DNA of 64,000 nt from Mixophyes australis. Lineage: Eukaryota > Chordata > Amphibia > Anura > Limnodynastidae. The notes below the pieces were generated by a model. It made no database searches, was not told the origin of the DNA, and saw nothing but the letters and a program-made list of their open reading frames with translations. The stretch is taken from positions 293,543,065 to 293,607,064 of the forward strand of contig JAVHZZ010000003.1 of NCBI GenBank assembly GCA_036250195.1, given 5' to 3'. Numbering within the stretch: the first letter of the stretch is position 1; the number at the start of each line of letters is the position of its first letter. The position numbers and the translations under genes are program-made. Positions 56,182-64,000 of this stretch are shown here, one piece after another.

Positions 56182-57070
56182 TGATCTCTCTGATTTCACT
56201 AACTCTCCCTTCACTCTCTCTGACCACCACCTCCTTACCTTCACTCTGTCCTCCTCCCCTGCTTCTCCTCCCCCTAAAACTATACTCACTAGGCACAATC
56301 TTGAAGCTCTTGACCCGTCTTCATTCTCTTCCTCTCTTGAAACTATTCTCTTCCCTCTTCCCAGCCTGCAGCGAGACTCATCTTGGTCACCTGACACTCT
56401 TCATCTGCCTCCCCTCTCTGCATTGTCCTACACTAGCTTCCTTTCCTCTACAGAATCCTTTTTAAACTCCTCACCATCTCCTGCAAGGCTGATCCCACTC
56501 CACTGCCCTTACATCTCAAACTACGTCTCTACTCACATACCATCCCTTTCCCTGCGATCAGCCAATGACTGCCACCTTTCGTCTACTTTGATCACCCATT
56601 CCTACTCCAGAGTCCAAGATTTCTCCCAGGCTGCCCTCCTCCACTGGAACGACCTCCCAAGTTCCATTCGACTGTCCCCTAATTTGTGTACCTTTAAACG
56701 GGCAATTAAAACACACTTCTTCCTCAAAGAATACCAACCATCCACCTATCCTGCTCTCCATGTCTGATTTCCTGACCTCTCTCTTCCCCTGTCCCGCCTC
56801 TCGCTTCTTTTGCGATTGCTCCCCTCTGACTCCCCATTTTGCCTCTTGTCTGTTTGTAAGCTCTCATGAGCAGGTCCCATCCCCTCCTGTCTCCCTACCT
56901 ATTTATCTGCTCCATCTTCAATGTGTAAGCTATGTTTGGAGTTTTGAAATCCTAATATGTATCGTTTATTGTTCTGAATGTTTTCCCTGTATAGTCTACT
57001 GTCTGTAATTTGTACAGCACTGCGGAAACCTTGTGGCACCCTATAAATAAAGATTAATAATAATAATAAT

Positions 57071-57203
57071 GTCCTGGGGGCATCTTAGTAACTGTGAGAA
57101 TATTGCTCTCTACAGAAAAGGTGCCTTGCTATAGGTGAAAACCTCTCACTTGCCCTGTTCTATGTTGTTTCCAGTGGTAGACATTAGACAGAGTGTACAT
57201 TGT
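57071..57203. other. Short spacer
   Basis: No feature seen between the LINE tail and the start of the MITE-type element. Confidence 0.4.
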
Positions 57204-57641
57204 GGGCCTGATTCATTAACGAACGCAAATCCCAATACGCGCCATGTTTTGCATAAATTGCTCTGCGCAAGCTTAGATATGGACAATAGGACAGTGAACA
57301 CAAGTGCATGCAATTTATCTTCAAACGCAAAGCACACTTTCGATCTCTACAATTTCAGCGACAGAAAGGGGGAGGAAAGGGACGTATGCAGATAGACAAT
57401 GTATAGTAAAGGCGTGCCAACGTTGAGCACACGCATATGATCTTTAGCCGTATCACTTCTACCAGCTACAGGACAGGTGTAAGTGCAAATTGATCATGAT
57501 GACAGTCGCGTGCGCATGCTAGAACATGTGTTTGCAATTATGAGCAACTGTAAAAAGTAGGCTTTAATAACATCCTGATATATGTTTCATGTAAAAAAAA
57601 TAAATGTTTAATGTATTTTTATTATTGATTATATTATTAAC

Positions 57642-59715
57642 TATAGATGTTCACTGACCCCCGTGTTCTGCTTTTGGTTTTGGATCTGGATTAACTTGTG
57701 TTAAAGCCAACGTGTTTTGGCTTTGGTTTTGGTGTCCCTATATTTTTCTAAAATCCCTATTTTGTTTGCTAATATCACATAATTTTGCTTTTTGTTTTGC
57801 CTACAATATTATTAACCTTAATAACACTAATTTCAAGTCTTTAGCAGTCAACTTGGACCACCTCACAGGTCACAATATTATTTTCATACACTTTCAAACA
57901 AAGACTGCAGGGACTTGGCTGGATGCTAAGCGACAGAGCAATTACTCAAACACACAGCAGTTCCTAGCACATCAGTGTCAGTAAAGAAAAGACGGAATTG
58001 TCCTTGGATCATGAAATCAGTTATGGTTCATTTGATCGCTTCACCCGTTTCTTGAATAACTGTGAAAATTCTACATCTAATACATGCGCTGACTTCCCCC
58101 GAGATGCTTTTATCAGACCCAGACCAATCCAGGGTGCTAGACAATGCACTAAAAAGAGCCATTGTTATTCACAGCAGCAAAAAGCAAGTTCATCACTGAG
58201 CTACGAATCAGCCCCAATTCACAAAAAGTGATAATATAGTTAGGTACCTTTGACGTAAAGTGCAGATTACTAACACTTTGTGCAATACTGATGAAACAGC
58301 AGCAAATTATTATTTATAGTTCAGCAATGACAATTAGCAATGGAGCAATGGAGCTCTCCTCTTTGTATGTTACCTATATAACACTGTACAATTGTGGTGG
58401 TCGAGACTGATGGGATTTCCTTCCCTTACCTTGTCCTCAAGACACGAGTCAGGTTCTTTTTTGGTCGGATATCCGGTGGTCAGGAGATAAATTCTTCAAT
58501 GAAAGGGACAAGGATTGGTCAAATAACTTGGGTTTATTAATAATGCGGTAAAGATAATTTTGGTAAGCCACCGCGCCACTGACCCCTTCAACTCAATGGT
58601 AATAACAAAATATTCATTTGATCAACATAGAGCACAATAGCATTTAACATATAATATACAACTGGTGAGTATAAGGCCCAATTGCGATAAAATCTTCAAT
58701 AACAATAAATCAATTTTAGGTAAATCACTTAACATTAACATTCAACTAAAACATTTGGTTCACCAATATTATCCCTGGTAACATTACCATATTTTACACT
58801 CAGTCCTGGGCTGACCTGTGCACAGGAATTTTGTAGTACATTAAATCTGTCAGCATGGAGGAAAGCAAGTGGAGGAATCTGTGACAAAGGTGATTTGCAG
58901 ACCTACTGTATTTTCAACTAGAGTTCCTTCATATGATCGACTTCCAGCAGTAATACCTCTTATCTCTCTCAGCCTGTTCCTGAGGTAGTGAGCAGCTACA
59001 TGGAAAGATTCAACTCAGATTTCTTATCTCTCGGTCTGTCTTCTTGTCACTCATAAACCTCAACTCTCTCCGTCAGAAGTCTAGAACTTTCCTCTCCCCA
59101 CTGCCTTCTGGGAGTTCACAGTTATTACCAAACTCAGTGGACTTGTTGCTATGACACAAACTCCTCCTTCCTGCACATCATCCTGGACACGCCTCTTCAG
59201 TTCAACTGTCAACTGTCATTACCACTGTCTTTCTCAGCCTCTATTAACCCCTTGTAGCTCTGCATTTCAAAAGTGTTTATGTACTTCCTCTGTGCTGTTT
59301 AACAGGGTTTTGCGGCACCACATTATGTGACTGCAGATTTAGGAGACCAAGCCTGCCAGACCTATTATTTCTATTTCAACAATGACAATTAGCAATGGAG
59401 CAATGGAGCTCTCCTGAATGTCACTGGAGACTTTGAAGAACACTGCTACCCCTCTTACTTTTCTACCTAAGACACTGCCGAACTGCACTAGAGACTGCCA
59501 AGAACTGTGCTACCCCTTCTGTGTCCCTCTGTGAAATGGCGCTGGATCTCCGTGGAGGGTCCTACTTATAGAATCCAAAACTTTCGAGATCTGAGATCCG
59601 ACGACGCAACAATGACGTTTTGCCTCATTTTCAATTCCAAGGGTGCCTGAAAGAACCGAGCCGGCTCGGCTTGGTACTCGGAACTGCTAACTGTGGGTGA
59701 GCCTGAGCATCTCTA
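57642..59715. mobile_element. Fourth hAT copy, non-autonomous, containing an LTR
   Basis: Perfect 8-bp duplication TTATTAAC (57634-57641 and 59716-59723). Ends TATAGATG and CATCTCTA. Left subterminal 'cactgacccccgtgtt' is shared with the 29145 element, and the right zone has 'aaaactttcgagatctgag' and 'ccgagccggctcggc'. No transposase is evident. Without the LTR the element is about 1.1 kb. A segment of about 36 bp ('agcaatggagcaatggagct') occurs on both sides of the LTR (58325-58360 and 59381-59416), so the LTR sits in a small tandem repeat. Confidence 0.88.
58393..59322 (-). mobile_element. Probable solo LTR, 930 bp
   Basis: Inverted ends TGTGGTGGTC and GCGGCACCACA begin TG and end CA. TTTATT at 58533 gives AATAAA on the minus strand near that end, as expected for an LTR. 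It interrupts the fourth hAT copy. No matching 5-bp duplication could be read (flanks acaat and ttatg), so this call is weaker than the other LTRs. Confidence 0.6.
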
Positions 59716-60189
59716 TTATTAACAGATGTTAATGTAGTTAACCTTTTTTTATCTGTGCATTCTGATGGGACTTTATATTGCACATATACATCGTGTGTAT
59801 TCAGCAGTGTATATTGTCTGTCTGCATACGGCAAGTCAGAGCCGCTTGTACTTTAATATGAGCGTATCTGTGTGCGTTTTCCATCCAATTTAAAACAACA
59901 CAAATTGCATTCACTTTACTTTCCTTAATGAATCAGCGCCTCTGTGTGGATTGCAACTGGGTGAATTTCAACACGTACCATGCTTTGCACACGCAATAAA
60001 GTTAGTGGCTCAGAATTTCTTTTAAAAATAGTATAGTCAGTGCAGGTGCTCCTGTCTGTGGTCTGGACAATTTTTAGCAATTTTTGGCATTTGGCGACTG
60101 TATGTAGAACATTGCAGCAGCAGGTGCAAAAAAATAAACATCTGCCATACCACCAACTGAAACAAGAAGTAGTAACAAAATAAAATGCC

Positions 60190-60890
60190 ACACTTTTTTA
60201 TACAAATAATTTTTATTGAGATTTTTTAGTTATAACATACAAATAACATATCTAACATCCAATTTAAATAAACATCTATCCCTGCCTATGTCGCTATAAA
60301 CATTATACAGTCATTTCTTGGGAACTTTTAGGCAGATGATACCATCATATTATTTTTATTGCACTTCAAGTTAAATTTATTGAACTGCATAGGGCTGAGA
60401 GCTAACCATCCTCCTGGTGATTCCCCAAATCCATCATATCATCCTAATTAGGGTGGATAACATAACTTGATTTATACCAGTGGTGTATGGCTTTTCTACT
60501 TTCCTACATGAACCGTTTATGCCTCCATACTTCAGTAACTAGATTGATCCAGTGAGGTACACTAAGTGGTTCAGTTGCCATCTATTCCCTAGCTATAATA
60601 ATCTTAGCTAGGAAGGCTAAGTTAAATATATATTTAAAGAGTGGGTTACTTCTTTTAGTGTAGTGCCTAACAGACAGATCTTAGGGCATAGCAAAGGTGT
60701 CATAGGTACTGTGGAGGAAATGCAGACCCATATTTGGCGTCAGAAGGACTGGACAACTGGGCATGACCATAAAAGATGCCAAAAAGTGCCCTCAGTGATA
60801 CTGCACCCGGGGCACTCCGAAGAGGTGCCCAGCCCCATTGCGTGCATCTTGGCTGGTGTTAAGTATACTCTGTGTACCATGTAATAATGG
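60190..60890 (-). pseudogene. L1/Tx1-type ORF2 C-terminus and 3' UTR
   Basis: Minus-strand translation of about 60890-60640 gives CPGCSITEGTFWHLLWSCP and CPKICLLGTTLKEV, the L1-type C-terminal motif (cysteines, H..W.CP, then a LLG segment). Stops accumulate below 60640. AATAAA on the minus strand (about 60213) and an A/T-rich end near 60195 mark the 3' terminus. It belongs with the reverse transcriptase at 62525-63990, separated by LTR-like DNA. Confidence 0.75.
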
Positions 60891-62460
60891 ATCTGCTGAA
60901 ACTATTCCAGGATTCCACTGGAATAGCGGCAGGTACACAGGAGAGTGTTGGTGCTGCAGTCAGCAGGTTACCACTGAAAAGGAGGTGAAGCGAGGAGTAA
61001 ATAGTCAGCTCTGCAGACGAACAGGTTACCACTGGGATAACGGTGGATGCACTGGGAAGTGTCAGTCCTGAAGTCACCAGGTTACCACTGGACAAATAGG
61101 TAATCACACTGGAATAGAGGGTAGAACGTCCGCTCTGCAGACAAGCCGGTTACCACACAAAAATGGAGTGGACAGAGTCACCTCTGCGGACAACTGTAGA
61201 GAGTCAGCTCTGCGGACAAATGGGTAATCACACTGGAATAGTGCACCTAATGCCAGGATGTGGCACTAGCTACACAGCGTCCCAACCATTGCCCAGGCAA
61301 CGGCCGGGACGAGAACCGGAAGTGACGTCCCGGTCGTCATAGTGATGGCCGGGACGCAGGTGAGGAGAGAGTCTCGGCGGCTGAGCCCCACCTCGGCTCT
61401 TAACACTAGGTCTGTGCTTAGATAAAAAACATGCAAAGCTCCTAGGGAGGGGTCTGTCTGCTCGCCCAAGAAGTGTCCGAGAGTGGTTGTGACAGGATGG
61501 ACCGCCTATGTCACCCTGTCTGTTATTGCAGGTTTACTTTGTCACCATTCCCTTTCGTTATCACAAATGCGCCCTCTTGCCGCAGTAGGAGGGGCTTATA
61601 ATGCTGCCACCACTGAGCTCCTTTATGGCGCTCAGAACCACGTTCCTTCTGGGTAACTGTCACTGCTAGTGTACTCCTGTGCTGGTACACTTGGGCTGGT
61701 AACTCCGGACCTCTTACTATGGATCCGGGTTGCTGTGGATGGATCCTCCCTGGCCTATCACACTGACCAGAGCTGCAGGTAGCAGGCAGAGCGGTGGTAC
61801 TGGAAAAGCTTGGGTCCAAACCTCAGAATCAGCCGGAGAATGGATTAGATTTTAGGGTCTAATCGACAGGTCACAGGATTACAGCGATATTGAAGAAGTT
61901 GTCAAGCAGGTCTTTGAAGCAGAGTGATGTTTATTGCTCAAGTGTCCTGACAAGAACAGTCCCACTGATTTAAGGTATCAGTTGTCAGGTCAGATGGAAT
62001 ATCAGAATGATACATTTCAGTGTACAGGTCAGTGCATTTATAGCTTTCAGACACATGCTATTTTTTTAGCATCAGGATATACTCTATTTACACAAACATA
62101 GATTTACATGCATTGCAAAGCCACTAATATTTATACTTAGCTATAACATTCTTAAAAACCTTGCTGTGATTTCCTGGATCTTATTTCAGAAGCAGGAGAC
62201 CCACTAGCAAGTTAAAAGGTCTGACTGGCATTAATACTTCAGACAGTCGCCGAATACCCATTCTCACTGAACAACAAAAAAAACCAAAACAAGCTACTTC
62301 CCCAGATCACAATACACCAAAGGCTTGGTAAACACAGGCTCATTGTATCAGATATATACATCAGAAATAGGCATATCCTATAACAAGGTTGGACAAGAGA
62401 CAAATTCCTTCCCCTGGTCTCAGAAATAATGATCTCCTATCTCACAATATACATAATATT
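60891..62460 (-). mobile_element. LTR-like DNA, one or two elements, inside the L1
   Basis: Two segments seem to abut. About 60897-61494 ends in …TGTGACA, contains repeated 'caggttaccactg' / 'aatcacactggaatag' units and a GC-rich 'cggccgggacg' zone. About 61495-62447 has TTTATT at 61930 (AATAAA on the minus strand). GGATC before and GGATG after the first segment match at four of five bases. Boundaries are guesses. The gap they leave in the L1 frame supports insertion. Confidence 0.5.
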
Positions 62461-62524
62461 AAAAAATCAGTGCACGTGCAATTACATAAATAAGTGCCCT
62501 GCGCTATTTGTTTTAAATAAATTT

Positions 62525-64000
62525 TTACCAAAAGTTATTTAATAGTGATCCAGTCACAGGGGTGTTCTGTGTATCACCTAACCAAGAGACCAAATGTGTA
62601 AGCTGAGAAGCAGGATAATAAATTCTAAGATTGGGCAGGGCCAGTCCTCCTGAATTTTTGGTTCTACATAATGTGTTAAAGCACACCCTAGCTCTCTTAG
62701 CACTCCAGATCAGGGAAATGAGATGTTTATTTATGTTTTGGAAAACCTTCAATGGTAGATACACCGGGGAGTGCTGGAGGGGATATAAGTACTTCGGTTG
62801 CATCACCATTTTTATTAGGTTGATCCTACCATTGACCGTGAGAGGCAGCTGACGCCATGTATGACTTTTGGTCTTTAAATGTTCTGCTTTTGGGTCAATA
62901 TTTAGAGCAACATATTCTGATGCATTGACTGTAATCCAGACACCTAAATATTTAAACCTGTTGATCCACAGATGTGTCTGACAGTACGCAGCACTTGGCG
63001 GAGGTTGCCACCCCATCGGAAAAAAACAGATTTGTCCCAGTTGATCTTGAGTCCTGAATATAAACCAAAGTCCTCAACCACATCTAAAAGGTGAGATAAA
63101 AACTTATCAGGTTCCTCAAGGACCAACATGTCATCAGCGTAAAGTGCAATGCTGTTTGGGACTTCTCACATCTTTATGCCTCTAATGTGCTCATGGGAAC
63201 GCATTAAACAGGCCAGGGGCTCAATCGCTAAAGCAAACAGGGCAGGGGATAGAGGGCAGTCCTGTCAAGTTCCTTGACCCAGATCAAACGGGGCTGTTGT
63301 GAATATATTAACACTCATTCTTGCAGCAGGTGCAAAACATAGTAGTCTAACAAGACTAAGGAATCTGGGTCCTAAGCCAAACCGCTCCAGCACATGCCAG
63401 AGATAGTCCCACTCAACCGAGTCTAAGGCCTTGGCTGCATCCAAGGACACGACCACTGCCCTCTCCCCAGTCAACCGGGTTCTCTGAATCTGTGTAAATA
63501 GTCTTCTAACATAGTAAGCGTAGATTGGCCAGGCATAAACCCTTTCTGATCTGGGTGGACAATCTCATGACTGAACCCATTAAGCTGTATAGATAGAATT
63601 TAGCCAGAATTTTGGCATCTGTGGTAATCAGGGAGATAAGCCGATATGAATCCGGATACAAAGGATCTTTATCAGGTTTCAATATAAGGATGACTATGGC
63701 TTCAGACATAGAGAGGGGAAGTGAACCATACTCAAGCAATTGATTATAGGTCTCTAACAGCCTAGGGACAATAAATTATTTGCATTGTTTGTATATTTCT
63801 ATTGGTATACCATCAATGCCCGGAGCTTTATGGTTGGGAAATGAAGAGATTGTTGCTGCAATTTCCTCCTCAGTAATGGGGGGAATCCAAGAGGTTATCC
63901 CCTTTTCGAGATAGCTTTGGGAGTTTTAGACCGTTAAGGTATGTTATAAGTTAAGCAGGCATTTATCGAGGTTGCGTGGAATATAGATTACTATAGTATT
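62525..64000 (-). pseudogene. L1/Tx1-type ORF2 reverse transcriptase, cut by the window edge
   Basis: Moving from the window edge leftward: an ITSWIPPITEEE…FPNHKAPGIDGIP region (about 63800-63900), MSEAIVILILKPDKDP and YRLISLITTDAKILAK (63620-63739), VVVSLDAAKALDSVEW (63400-63470), a decayed GQG segment, YADDMLVLEEP (about 63100-63140) with the catalytic aspartates, then FKYLGVWI, LPLTVNGRINLIKMV and FNTLCRTKNSGGLALPNL (62560-62960). These are in order for L1-group ORF2. Several frameshifts and stops make it inactive. The endonuclease would lie beyond the window. Confidence 0.9.

Larger units (their letters stand above)
53598..57070 (+). mobile_element. L2-type LINE, internally deleted, split by an LTR
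   Basis: Order on the plus strand: two 5' monomers (53598-53840), an endonuclease region (53877-54536), an LTR insertion (54537-56181), the rest of the endonuclease and linker (56187-56410), a junction to the extreme C-terminus of the reverse transcriptase (56410-56765), and a 3' untranslated end with 'cggaaaccttgtggcaccct' and an (AAT)n tail (about 57050-57070). The reverse transcriptase core is missing, so the copy was dead before or after the LTR arrived. Confidence 0.88.
57204..59940. mobile_element. GGGCCTGATTCATTAA-type element, split by a hAT
   Basis: The left end GGGCCTGATTCATTAACG and right end TTCCTTAATGAATCAGCGCC are inverted and match the MITE ends at 34897. TGT lies on both sides and may be a 3-bp target duplication. 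The intervening hAT at 57642-59715 accounts for most of the length; what remains is about 0.65 kb of non-coding DNA. Confidence 0.6.

Noticed and set aside
58393..59322. Five-base target duplication for this LTR
   Set aside because: The flanks acaat and ttatg do not match; the LTR call rests on ends and the polyadenylation signal only.

Overview
This window looks like repeat-dense, gene-poor intergenic DNA from a vertebrate, most likely an anuran amphibian. That rests on the mix of elements: Tc1 transposons, L2-type and L1/Tx1-type LINEs, BED-finger hAT transposons, many hairpin MITEs, long solo LTRs with internal tandem repeats, and a DIRS/Ngaro-type remnant with an SGNH hydrolase. I see no host gene, tRNA, rRNA or CRISPR array. 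The species cannot be named from the sequence alone.

Layout. 1-1.57 kb: a Tc1 element carrying an internal piece of LINE reverse transcriptase. 1.6-7.1 kb: AT-rich DNA with MITEs, a retroposon-like insertion and an L2 3' end. 7.18-8.94 kb: a non-autonomous hAT-like element filled with degenerate tandem repeats. 9.6-13.5 kb: two LTR-like direct repeats around non-coding DNA; a third copy lies at 3.3-3.8 kb. 15.68-22.17 kb: a 6.5-kb hAT element with an 879-codon BED-finger transposase frame, 8-bp target duplications and two different tandem arrays. It lies next to a Ty3/Gypsy pol relic (22.2-24.1 kb). 27.5-28.6 kb: a solo LTR. 29.0-34.7 kb: a long foldback element split by a 4.2-kb deleted hAT holding 24 near-identical 100-bp units. 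36.2-38.5 kb: DIRS/Ngaro remnant. 40.7-45.4 kb: two small hAT MITEs and an L2 3' fragment. 47.1-51.5 kb: a third hAT relic, broken by one LTR that is itself broken by another. 53.6-57.1 kb: an L2 LINE with 5' monomers and endonuclease, interrupted by a 1.65-kb LTR. 57.2-59.9 kb: a MITE-type element containing a fourth hAT copy containing an LTR. 60.2-64 kb: an L1/Tx1 ORF2 running off the window, interrupted by LTR-like DNA.

The most informative content is the nesting, which can be ordered from target-site duplications. Two patterns stand out: the BED-finger hAT copies each carry a tandem array, mostly on the 5' side of the transposase, with unrelated units; and the solo LTRs carry internal arrays of about 65-125 bp. 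The hAT at 15.68-22.17 kb has the only nearly complete coding capacity and could, if expressed, supply transposase to the deleted copies. All functional statements come from recognisable motifs, since no database search was possible.
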